Assembly (NCBI GenBank): GCA_900545925.1
Contig: URAZ01000022.1
Location: 1 to 56,278, forward strand
DNA length: 56,278 bases
From: an uncultured Eubacteriales bacterium
Lineage (GTDB): Bacteria > Bacillota > Clostridia > Oscillospirales > Oscillospiraceae
Direction of reading: 5' to 3'
This document shows positions 17,585 through 26,013 of this stretch, piece after piece (within the stretch, counting starts at the first letter, position 1; the number at the start of each line of letters is the position of its first letter). The notes beneath the pieces are model-generated. The model had not been told where the DNA came from, did not search any database, and saw only the letters and a list, made by a program, of their open reading frames with translations. The position numbers and the translations under genes were made by a program.

Positions 17585-17624
17585 AAAAGCAGCAGAGAGG
17601 CCAATCGCTTCTCTGCTGCTTTTA
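17585..17624 (+). terminator. Rho-independent terminator after the two-component genes
   Basis: AAAGCAGCAGAGA pairs with TCTCTGCTGCTTT around a short loop and runs into TTTT. It ends the kinase-regulator transcript. Confidence 0.85.
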
Positions 17625-17736
17625 TAAAGTCAAAATTGTTCAGCGTTTTGAAAAAATGTTCTATGGAATCTATTTGTTTTTCAAGATAAAATGAGAATGA
17701 ACAGGCGATTATGATACGTAGAGAATGGAGGTTTTT

Positions 17737-18737
17737 ATGGCAAGAGCACACAAACAAAGAATCCTGATCGCAGTCATTGCTTTATGTTTGGCCGCAATCG
17801 TTATTTATGCTATTTTCTCCGGAAGCAATCAGTTTTCTTTAACAGTCGGTGGAAGGAAAATAACAAAAGACGAACTATCATTTTTCTTTGACCAGGAAAA
17901 AACGCAACATATACATATTATTCATCAACATACGGCGTCACAAACTTTGATGGTCCATTCTGGAAAACAGAATTTGATGGAAAAACACCGCTTAAATATG
18001 CGCAGGAGCGGGCACTCACAAAATGCTATGAACAGAATTTACAGATGCTGCTTGCCGAAAAGATGCTTTCCCAAGAGAGTTCATTCCAAGCAATTCAGAA
18101 TGCGTATATAGAATATATTTCCAGCAGAAATTCCGCAAAAGATACGACTGCAATTTACTATGGTCCCTCAGAATTGGAGTTCCGTGATTTTTACAACTAT
18201 TTTCTCAGCAATCAAAAAAATGCGGTTCTGGCTGCCATGCGAGCAAATGGAACGGTTACGGAAAACGAAGTCTCTTTGTATTACACAAAAATGAGGGGCT
18301 TGCTTTACTCGATAGATCCGGCATATGAGTTTATGGTCATATCGTTTGACGAAATCGCAGAAAAAAGCGACCAATCTTCTGAGATAGAAGCGGTTAGGAC
18401 CGAAGTTCTTAACGGAACCAAAGTCGAAGACTTGGACATCAAGCATGAGGGCATCCGTATTGAAGAATATACCCTGAACGGACACTCTGGTATGGGTATT
18501 CAAGCTACCGCCGCCCCATACATTTCATCGATTGAAAAGCTGCATGACGGTGAAATATCGGATGTTCTTTTTAACAGCAGGAACGGTTTTTATCTCATTT
18601 ATATGAACGCGCGAAAGGAGGGACGCATACTGGAATATGACGAGGTTCACAATCGCATTGAGGCATCACTTTTGGAACATGCATACGAAACAGAACTCGC
18701 GAATATTCGTGAGGAAACGCCCATGATTGTCAGCTGA
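17737..18737 (+). pseudogene. Membrane-anchored SurA/PpiC-like protein, one-base frameshift in poly-A
   Basis: The gene starts at ATG 17737 behind GGAGG. It encodes a basic N-terminus, one membrane helix (LIAVIALCLAAIVIYAIF) and the opening of a SurA-N-like domain (FSLTVGGRKITKDELSFFFDQEK). At the A6 run 17897-17902 the frame breaks. With seven As the reading would continue as NATYTYYSSTYGVTNFDGPF and then smoothly to the stop at 18737, about 333 residues in all. The C-terminal part (KLHDGEISDVLFNSRNGFYLIYM) resembles the parvulin/SurA fold of extracytoplasmic folding factors. The break could be a real mutation, a homopolymer read error or a slippage site. Base composition is more AT-rich than upstream genes, suggesting a different origin. 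Confidence 0.65.
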
Positions 18738-18791
18738 CTACATTTGCGAAAATCTTTTTCAGATGGAAATCGAACAAAAAGGGAGGTCATT

Positions 18792-20406
18792 ATGAAACGG
18801 ACTATCTCGTTTTTTCTATTGGTTTCGCTTATCATATCAACCTTAAGCGGCACTGTAATTGTGTACGCTTCTGGCAGTCAAAATGAACCTGCTGAAAATA
18901 CGATTGGAACGAACTATTACATTGATGCCGTAACCGGTAGCGATGATAACGCCGGAACTTCGCCAGACGCTGCGTGGAAAACGCTTACAAAAGCAACAAA
19001 CACTACATTTCAGCCAGGTGACCAGATTCTGTTGAAGTCTGGATGTGTCTGGAACGGACAGCAGTTTTGGCCAAAGGGCTCTGGGACAGCTGAAGCTGTA
19101 ATTAAAATTGACAAGTATGGCGGCGATGAAAAGCCTATCATTAATGGCATGGGTATAGATTGGGGATATACATATTGCGGAGCATTGCACCTACGAAATC
19201 AAGAGTATTGGGAAATACGAAATCTAGAAATAACAAATGATGATGATTTTGACGTTGACATTGACCTGTCACGTGCGCAGGGGGATAATAGCTGGCGCGA
19301 CCGTGAAAAAACAAGAAACGGCATACTTTTGATCGTTGACGGAGACCAGCTTGCGCCTGCCGCCGATGGTATTATGGACCATATCTATATTGAGCACTGC
19401 TATATACACGATGTTGACGGGCCAAACGATTGGAATGATGAGTTTACCGGCGGTATAATTTTTAATGTTGTTGGTTCGGCAATCCGCCCATCTACCTCCT
19501 TTCGAGACTTGCGTATTGCTTATAACACAATAAAAAAGGTGGATTTACTCGCTATTACAGGATTTGTGACAACAACCAGTACTGCATATCAAACCGAGAT
19601 TGATGAAAATGACCTCTGGATGCGTGATATTTATATTGGGCATAACTATATGGAGGATATGGGTCGACATTGATTTGGGAACTGTGAAAACCTTTGATAC
19701 GTTAATTCTAACGGAGAATATTGTCCCCCAATGGGCTTCTGCGCGTATTGCATCATTTGACCTGCAGATATGGGACGGGAATGATTATAGAACCGTATTT
19801 ACATATGACGGTATTGTTGGAGAAAACCATACATTCTCTTTTGAAGCGATATCTGCACAAAACGTTCGATTGCTTATTACGGGGCTTCGCGCGGACACTA
19901 CAAAAAACGGAAACCAGGCCACTGATCCGAGCATTCGCGAACTGGAGCTATATTACAGGAATGTTTCCAAACCAATCAATATCGCGTTGTCAAAGCCCGC
20001 TACTGCAAGCAACAGTCATCCGGCGTGTCCTGTAAGCGATATTAACGATGGTAATCCCAGTGAATCTTCGCGCTGGGCGGCCTCCGATTCAACTTTACCT
20101 GCATGGGTAGAAATTGACTTAGGTACACCGACCCGTGTTAACACGCTTGTTCTTTCGGAGAATATTGTACCAGAATGGGCGACTGCCAGAATATCTGAAT
20201 TTGCACTGCAAAAATGGAACGGCTCTGCTTTTGAAACAGTATTCACATTTCAGGGAACGATCAGCGACGAACATATTTTTAAATTTGATACCATCGAATC
20301 CGAAAAGGTCAGAATTCTCATATCAGCCTTACGCCCAGATACTTCTATAAACAGCGCTGGTCAAACTGATCCGAGTCTAACAGAAATCGAACTCTACTGC
20401 TATTGA
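18792..20406 (+). pseudogene. Secreted beta-helix protein with F5/8 type C domains, internal deletion
   Basis: ATG 18792 lies behind GGGAGG and opens a signal peptide (MKRTISFFLLVSLIISTLSG). A right-handed beta-helix follows, as in pectate-lyase-like proteins (YYIDAVTGSDDNAGTSPDAA, then repeated strand turns such as WEIRNLEITNDDDFD and IYIEHCYIHDV). The frame stops at 19673. In another frame the sequence resumes exactly at VDIDLGT inside an F5/8 type C (discoidin-like) domain. A second full copy of that domain begins at INIALSKPATASN and ends with ELYCY at 20406. The first copy lacks its N-terminal 40 or so residues, so a stretch between helix and domain was lost. Such proteins bind or cut extracellular polysaccharide. 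AT-rich composition suggests transfer. Confidence 0.7.
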
Positions 20407-20499
20407 TAAGTGTTTTTTACACCAGAATTTCTTTTTCTTATGCCTTCCTGCACTCCCTCTTAAGGGCTAACTGCTAACATAATTCAGTTTCAATCAGCA

Positions 20500-20541
20500 A
20501 AAACGGAACGTAACTCAAATTCATGAGTTACGTTCCGTTTT
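20500..20541 (+). terminator. Rho-independent terminator, 18-bp stem
   Basis: AAAACGGAACGTAACTCA and its exact complement enclose the loop AATTCA, ending in TTTT. It lies about 95 bp after the F5/8 domain gene remnant. Confidence 0.85.
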
Positions 20542-20619
20542 CCCGTACCGACTGTACCCCCATGACACATTGTGTACCTAAGGGGTGAAACAGTTGAAAC
20601 TTCTGGGCTTTTCGCGCTG

Positions 20620-20773
20620 ATATCTTTTTGGGTTCAGCTTGATGGCAAGCTGCACCCTTTAAGATAACAATGATTTCCCCAGTGTTTTCAAGGGTTTCAG
20701 CTATTTTCGGCAATCCTTTTCCGAGTTGGCGCGGCGTGCTGCTTGATGGTCACTGCGCAACCCAAAAAGATAT
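20620..20773. repeat. MITE-like 154-bp inverted-repeat element
   Basis: ATATCTTTTTGGGTT at 20620-20634 is exactly repeated in reverse at 20759-20773. Just inside the left arm is a hairpin (CAGCTT-gatggc-AAGCTG) flanked by complementary GGGT and ACCC. The stretch 20542-20856 holds no gene that I can support. The size and layout resemble a miniature inverted-repeat element, but no target duplication is evident. Confidence 0.45.
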
Positions 20774-20856
20774 TGCATACTCCAAGCAACCAAGTCCGTA
20801 CACATTGATAGCTATCGTGTATCTCTGTAGTCCAAATGGCATTTCCACAAAACTGC

Positions 20857-21174
20857 TTACTCTGCCAAGCCGTATTTGGTCTTGATCCGGTCGAGCTTTT
20901 CCAGCATCGGCTCCGCGCCCAGCCAGAGGAAGAAAAACGTGGCAATGGCGCGCACCAGATCGACCGGAAGGCCGGTAATGTAATAGCTAAGAATAATTTT
21001 CCAGTTGATCGTGCTCGACCACATGAGCGCCGATGCGGGATTCATAATGCCGCCGTAGATGATCGTGGACGCGATCACGCCGAAGATACAAAGGCTCAGC
21101 CGCCCGCGCCGCAGAACACCTTTGCGGTACAAGACACCTGCCAGCCGATGATACCCATTGCGAACATCTGCCAC
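20857..21174 (-). pseudogene. ECF transporter S-component, C-terminal remnant
   Basis: The minus strand encodes the last 95 or so residues of an energy-coupling-factor substrate-binding membrane subunit: helices in LSLCIFGVIASTIIYGGIMN and DLVRAIATFFFLWLGAEP, ending MLEKLDRIKTKYGL, a common C-terminus of this family. Near 21137-21146 the frame changes. A 4-base loss from a CTGG tandem would join LWQMFAMGIIGW with LAGVLYRKG. The 5' part is absent because the gene is cut at about 21175 by clpB sequence in the opposite orientation. S-components capture vitamins or metals for uptake; the ligand is unknown here. It cannot make a working transporter. Confidence 0.7.
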
Positions 21175-21176
21175 AG

Positions 21177-22742
21177 GAGCCGACTGTGGAGGACACCATC
21201 GCCATCCTGCGTGGTCTGGAATCCCGGTATGAGGTGTTTCACGGCGTGAAGATCACGGACAACGCGATTATTGCCGCCGCAACGCTTTCCAACCGCTATA
21301 TCACCGACCGCTTCCTGCCGGACAAGGCCATTGACCTGATCGACGAAGCGTGTGCCATGATCCGCACGGAGATGGACTCCATGCCAACCGAGCTTGACGT
21401 GATTAACCGCAAGATCATCCAGATGGAGATCGAAGAGGCTGCCCTCAAGAACGAGGACGACGAGCTGTCAAAGGGACGGCTCAGTGAGCTGCAGAAGGAG
21501 CTGGCCGAACAGCGCGACAAGTTCAACACCATGAAAGCGCAGTGGGAAAACGAAAAGAACGCGATTGGCCGCGTGCAGCAGCTGCGTGAAAAGATTGAGC
21601 AGATCAACCGCGAGATTGAAACCGCACAGCAGAACTACGATCTGGAAAAGGCCGCAAAGCTGATGTACGGCGATCTGCCAGAGGCGAAAAAGCAGCTGGA
21701 GCATGAGGAAAAGCTGGCGCAGAACAGCAAGGAATCGAGCCTGCTTCGCAACAAGGTCACTGAGGAGGAGATTGCCAAGATTATCGAGCGCTGGACGGGT
21801 ATTCCCACCAGCAAGCTGATGGAGGGCGAGCGCGAGAAGCTGCTGCGCCTGCCGGAGATTCTCCACAAGCGTGTGATCGGACAGGACGAGGCTGTCAGCT
21901 GTGTGTCTGACGCAATTCTTCGCAGCCGCGCGGGCATTCAAGATCCGAACCGGCCGCTTGGCTCGTTCCTGTTCCTTGGCCCGACAGGCGTTGGCAAGAC
22001 GGAGCTTGCAAAGGCACTGGCCGAGGCGCTGTTTGACGACGAGAAGAATCTGGTGCGGATTGATATGTCGGAGTACATGGAGAAGTTCTCCGTGTCGCGT
22101 CTGATCGGTGCGCCTCCCGGATACGTCGGCTATGAGGAGGGCGGCCAGCTGACAGAGGCGGTGCGCCGCCGCCCCTACAGCGTGATTTTGTTTGATGAGA
22201 TCGAAAAGGCGCATCCTGATGTGTTCAACATCCTGCTTCAGGTGCTGGACGACGGACGCATTACCGACTCGCAGGGCAGAACCGTGGACTTTAAGAACAC
22301 GATTATCATCCTGACGTCGAATCTTGGCAGCCAGTATCTGCTGGACGGCATCGGCGCGGACGGCGAGATCACGAACGAGGCCAAGGAACAGGTGCAGACG
22401 CTTCTGCACCGCATGTTCCGACCGGAGTTCCTCAACCGTTTGGATGAGATTGTATTCTATAAGCCGCTGTCGAAAGAGAACATCACCGGTATCATCGACC
22501 TGCAAATCGCGGCGCTCAACCGCCGTCTGGCCGACAAGCAGCTGCGTTGTGAGCTGACGCAGGCTGCAAAACAGTTCATCATCGACGCGGCCTACGATCC
22601 GCAGTTCGGCGCGCGTCCGCTGCGCCGGTATGTGCAGCATACAGTGGAAACGCTGCTTGCAAAGAAGATTTTGGAGGGCAGCGTCCAGCCCGGTTCGACA
22701 ATTACCGTCGATACGGAAAACGGCGAGCTGGTGCTTCGCTGA
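21177..22742 (+). pseudogene. clpB: ClpB disaggregase, 5'-truncated (N-domain and most of NBD1 missing)
   Basis: The frame begins abruptly at EPTVEDTIAILRG, which lies about 335 residues into normal ClpB (roughly 860 residues), and then runs intact to the stop. It keeps the end of the first ATPase domain, the coiled-coil middle domain (about residues 75-190 of the fragment, ELSKGRLSELQKELAEQRDK) and the whole second ATPase domain (Walker A GPTGVGKT, Walker B VILFDEIEKAHP, sensor TSNLGSQ, arginine finger region FRPEFLNRLDE). A GTG at 21186 has AGGAG 7 bp before it, so a 518-residue fragment could still be translated. ClpB works as a hexamer needing both ATPase rings, so this is probably non-functional. 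The break coincides with the ECF remnant. Confidence 0.85.
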
Positions 22743-22758
22743 GTGTAAGGCAAATAGC

Positions 22759-22795
22759 AAATGCCCGGAACGCGAAATGCGTTCCGGGCATTTTG
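22759..22795 (+). terminator. Rho-independent terminator after clpB fragment
   Basis: AAATGCCCGGAACGC and its exact complement form a 15-bp stem with the loop GAAAT, followed by Ts. Placed between convergent clpB and ROK genes, it can act in both directions. Confidence 0.85.
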
Positions 22796-22825
22796 CACCC
22801 ACAGGGGCGTCTTTTCTTTTGCTTT

Positions 22826-24022
22826 TTATTCCTGCTGCGCGCAGTCAAACAGCCTTTCAATCAGATTACTGCCCTGAAACAGCGGCTGAAGGACGGCGCA
22901 CGCCGAGCCGTAGATCGGCGAGTTTGCGCCAAAGCGCGACTTGACAAAGCGCGGGCGCAGCTGCTGCTGGTGTACAGAGACGTTGATATTGGCCACCCAC
23001 TGCTCCAGATACCGCACGAACTCCTCCGGCAAAAACGCCGCGTCATGCCCAAGCACCACCAGCGGCACGTTCACCAGATTCAAATAGTTGTTCAGTCCGA
23101 ACGAAAGCTGCCGCATGGCATTATAAAACACGGTGTATGCGGCCTTGTTCGTCATGGCAAAGCCGACGGCCTGCTCCATGCTGTCAAGCTCCACGCCGCA
23201 CTCGTCGTGAATCAGTGACAAAATTGCCGGCGCACTGGCGTAAAGTTCCAGACAGCCGCGGCTGCCACAGGTGCAGCGCGGGCCGCCAAAGTCAATGGAT
23301 GTGTGGCCAAGCTCGCCGCATGCATCAAGTAGCTCCTGATGTGATACCAGCGCCGCGCCAAGCCCCTCGGTAATGCCCATATAGAGAAAGCTGTCGGCGT
23401 CCTTGCCGGCGCCAAAGTAGAGTTCGCACAGGCCGGACGCGTGCATATCGTTGCAGACAATAATCGGAAAACGGAAATACGGCTGAAGCGCGTCGCGCAG
23501 ATTTAGCGAACGGATGCCGAAGAAATCGGTGACATAGGCGATGCCGCTGGCATCGCTGCTGATAACGCCGACGGTGGAGATGCCCATGCCCAGAATCGGC
23601 CGCTCAGTGTGCTCGGTCAGCTGCTCGGCAAGCTCACGCAGCTTCTGCAAAAAGCTCTCTTCGTTTTCAATCGGGGTGAGCGGGCGCTTGGCGCGCGCCA
23701 GAAGCTGAAGCGACAGATCGCACACCACGCCGTACAGACATGTGCGGGAGATGTAAATGCCCAGCACCACCGGCGACGTGGAGCAGATGCGCAGCAGCAT
23801 CGGTGTGCGCCCGGGCGACTTGATGGAGTCTTGCGGCGCAAATTCCTCGATGATGTGCTTTTGCAGCAGCTCGCTTGTGATGTTTGTCACGGTCATGGGC
23901 GACAGATGCAGCCCCTCGGAAAGCTCGCTGCGCGTGATGCTCCCCGCCGTGCAGACGGATTGCAGCAGCAGTGCGCGGTTTCGCTCCTTAACCTCGATCA
24001 GATTGATGCCGGCCTTTTTCAT
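22826..24022 (-). CDS. ROK family transcriptional repressor
   Basis: A 398-residue NagC/XylR-type repressor. The N-terminal winged helix (about 15-75) contains ITRSELSEGLHLSPMTVTNIT. The ROK domain follows, with the zinc site CTCGSRGCLE near residue 245 and the sugar-contact stretch ELGHTSIDFGG just before it. These repressors release DNA when a sugar or sugar phosphate binds the ROK domain. ATG 24022 is chosen because AGGAG lies 5 bp upstream; the longer frame to 24247 passes through the promoter. It sits at the head of the sugar island beside a NagB-like gene, so it probably controls one or more of those operons and perhaps itself. Confidence 0.88.
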   Translation of the reverse strand: MKKAGINLIEVKERNRALLLQSVCTAGSITRSELSEGLHLSPMTVTNITSELLQKHIIEEFAPQDSIKSPGRTPMLLRICSTSPVVLGIYISRTCLYGVVCDLSLQLLARAKRPLTPIENEESFLQKLRELAEQLTEHTERPILGMGISTVGVISSDASGIAYVTDFFGIRSLNLRDALQPYFRFPIIVCNDMHASGLCELYFGAGKDADSFLYMGITEGLGAALVSHQELLDACGELGHTSIDFGGPRCTCGSRGCLELYASAPAILSLIHDECGVELDSMEQAVGFAMTNKAAYTVFYNAMRQLSFGLNNYLNLVNVPLVVLGHDAAFLPEEFVRYLEQWVANINVSVHQQQLRPRFVKSRFGANSPIYGSACAVLQPLFQGSNLIERLFDCAQQE

Positions 24023-24109
24023 AGCGGCTCCTTTTTGCACTTGCAGCGCCGAAAATTCCGCCGCTTTCGGCGAAATGGCGCGACAGCGCATATTTATCAT
24101 TTTAAAAAT

Positions 24110-24138
24110 ATTATAGTATATTTGCGGGGGATTGTAAA
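24110..24138 (-). promoter_or_regulatory. Promoter of the ROK repressor gene
   Basis: On the minus strand TTTACA (24138-24133) and TATAAT (24115-24110) are 17 bp apart. The start site would be about 85 bp before the ROK start codon. Confidence 0.75.
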
Positions 24139-24245
24139 CCGCCGCCAGGGGGATTTTATCCTGCGGCGATAGCCGCTGTGTCTCCGGCGGCGTCACCCAC
24201 ACAAGACAGCGGCCTGCAAGGGAGGGAGCGTCCCGACAGAGGCAC

Positions 24246-24280
24246 AAAAAATCCGCGCCGCCCCTCGGGCGGCGCGGGCA
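24246..24280 (-). terminator. Rho-independent terminator of the NagB-like gene
   Basis: An 11-bp GC stem (CCGCGCCGCCC with complement) has a 3-base loop and, on the minus strand, runs into six Ts. It lies 14 bp beyond the stop of the NagB-like gene. Confidence 0.85.
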
Positions 24281-24293
24281 TTGTTTACCTGAA

Positions 24294-25244
24294 TCAGTTG
24301 GTATCGGCGCACAGGGGGCCGGCCAGCTCTTTCATATAGAACAGCTTACCGGGCATGGTGGGAATGTTGCTGGACGTGACGTACTGGCACGGGCCATAGC
24401 GCAGCGTCATCCAGAAGCTCATGCCCTGCCACTGCATACCGCGGGACAGAACGCCGTCTGCGCCGCCGATGGCGTAGTCGGAGTTGAAGATGATCCACGG
24501 GCCGATGGTGTTGGCATAGCACGGAATCAGCGGCCAGCTGGAGCGGAACGACGTGATGGCGTTCTGCTCGATGGTGAACGGATGCAGACGCGCGCCGACG
24601 CGGTACTCGGCTGCTTTCCAGTCCTCATAGGAGGCGTAGTCCTTGGCAAAGTGCGGCTCCCAGAATGCAATATGGCACATACGGCCGATGCCGTAGACCA
24701 GAACCTGCTTTGCACCCTCAGCCTTCAGCTTGCGGATTTTCTCCGGATAGGTGGGCAGATTTTCCTTGGTTGCAAAGTTGCGCTGATTTTCGGGGACAGT
24801 CAGCTCGCCGAGCGGGCCGTAGAACGCGCCGGTCATGGCGTTCTGGAACGCGGCGGGGTCGGATGCGGGCAGCGTGTTGCCCTCGGCGTCAGCCCACTCG
24901 TCCATGTTGAAGCCGTAGACGTGCTTGCAGTCCACATTCCACTCTTTCAGGAAATAGACCGCCCACTTGTACATGCCCATCGGGCCAACCGGCAGGATGA
25001 GAATCAGCTTTCTGCCCTCTTCCTTGGTGAGCCTGATCTGCATGGCAATTTCGTGACCCATGTATGCGCCGAACTCTTCAAGGTTCGTGCACTCGACGGG
25101 ACGGAAGCCATCGTTCCAGAAGCTCTGGCGCTCGCCGACGGAAGATGGATCGTTGGAGACGCAGTCATAAATCTTGGAAATGTCCCAGCCCTCGGGCAGA
25201 ACTTCGGAAAAATAGGAACCCTTGAGGGTATCGACCATGTTCAT
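24294..25244 (-). CDS. Glucosamine-6-phosphate deaminase-like protein with altered active site
   Basis: A 316-residue protein of the NagB/6-phosphogluconolactonase fold. NagB turns glucosamine-6-phosphate into fructose-6-phosphate and ammonia. GFNMDEW keeps Asp115, equal to the proton-shuttling Asp72 of E. coli NagB. The ring-opening motif is GIGRMCHIAFWEP: His191 matches His143 and the Glu matches Glu148, but Met189 stands where E. coli has Asp141. The protein is also about 50 residues longer than typical NagB. So the fold is clear but the reaction may differ: another amino or keto sugar phosphate, or an isomerase-only activity. AGGAGG precedes the ATG and a consensus promoter lies about 55 bp upstream. 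It is transcribed alone. Confidence 0.75.
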   Translation of the reverse strand: MNMVDTLKGSYFSEVLPEGWDISKIYDCVSNDPSSVGERQSFWNDGFRPVECTNLEEFGAYMGHEIAMQIRLTKEEGRKLILILPVGPMGMYKWAVYFLKEWNVDCKHVYGFNMDEWADAEGNTLPASDPAAFQNAMTGAFYGPLGELTVPENQRNFATKENLPTYPEKIRKLKAEGAKQVLVYGIGRMCHIAFWEPHFAKDYASYEDWKAAEYRVGARLHPFTIEQNAITSFRSSWPLIPCYANTIGPWIIFNSDYAIGGADGVLSRGMQWQGMSFWMTLRYGPCQYVTSSNIPTMPGKLFYMKELAGPLCADTN

Positions 25245-25298
25245 AATAGAAAACCTCCTTAAATTGCGCGGCGAAAGCCGCAGGTATTCTGTAAGTTC

Positions 25299-25327
25299 AT
25301 CATACCACGCGGCTTTTCGGGTGTCAA
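25299..25327 (-). promoter_or_regulatory. Promoter of the NagB-like gene
   Basis: TTGACA (25327-25322) and TATGAT (25304-25299) are separated by 17 bp on the minus strand and point at the NagB-like gene. Confidence 0.8.
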
Positions 25328-25394
25328 TTCGGGGCAGGGATTATTTTTAAATAGATTTTAGAAATGAAATTTGTGGATTTTTCACAGAATCCGG

Positions 25395-26000
25395 TCAATC
25401 GCCCAGAATCAGGCGGCCAAAATCCTGCGGCCGGTGGAACTGCGGCGTGTCACAGCGCATGGGATTCCACGACAGGTAGTGCTGTCGCACGGTCAGATCG
25501 CCGCACTTATAGCAGTTGCCGTACATGGCCAGCCCCTCGCACGGTGTAAAGTCCGGGAAAAACCGGCGGATAAACGCAAACGGCACACGGTAGGTGATCT
25601 CCCAGCCATCGGACAGGCGCGCGGCCTTTGGCTGGAACAGCGCGGGCTCGTCGGCAACAATCAGACGCGTCAATTCCGTCACATTTGTGCCATATCCGAG
25701 ATATAACGCACAATTTGGGTTAAATTCGAAGTTGAAGTAGCGCAGATCGTCGGTGGGACGGAGGAAAAATTCCAGACAGCTGTCCTCGCAGACCGACTGC
25801 AAAAGTCCGCTGTGCTCGGCGCGGATTTCTGTTTCCCACGCGCGCAGGCGAACATAGATCGCCGCTTCGTCCCAGCAGAGCTGCCCCTGTGCACGGATAT
25901 CGACCGGGGGATTTGTCCACTGGAGGTTGTCAATCGGAAGTGCGTCAATTGTGTCCCAATCGGGGGCGGATGTGACCTTTTTCAGAACATAGCTTCGCAT
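25395..26000 (-). CDS. CBM9-like (DOMON type 9) carbohydrate-binding protein
   Basis: A 201-residue single-domain protein with the beta-sandwich pattern of carbohydrate-binding family 9-like domains. WTNPPVDIRAQGQLCWDEAAIYVRLRAWE is the typical first half. EDSCLEFFLRPTDDLRYFNFEFNPNCALYLGYG carries the conserved E-F-F and F-N-x-N features, and DGWEITYRVPFAFI the late strand. No signal peptide is visible, so it seems cytoplasmic, unusual for a glycan-binding module. AGGAG lies 8 bp before the ATG. It is 13 bp downstream of the AraC regulator gene and probably co-transcribed with it. Its role is unknown; small cytoplasmic CBM9-like proteins are often linked to sugar operons in clostridia. Confidence 0.7.
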   Translation of the reverse strand: MRSYVLKKVTSAPDWDTIDALPIDNLQWTNPPVDIRAQGQLCWDEAAIYVRLRAWETEIRAEHSGLLQSVCEDSCLEFFLRPTDDLRYFNFEFNPNCALYLGYGTNVTELTRLIVADEPALFQPKAARLSDGWEITYRVPFAFIRRFFPDFTPCEGLAMYGNCYKCGDLTVRQHYLSWNPMRCDTPQFHRPQDFGRLILGD

Positions 26001-26013
26001 TTTAGATACTCCT

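Noticed and set aside
20528..20713. A 61-codon minus-strand frame in the inverted-repeat region
   Set aside because: It crosses a perfect terminator stem and the MITE-like arms, has no ribosome binding site and no protein-like pattern.
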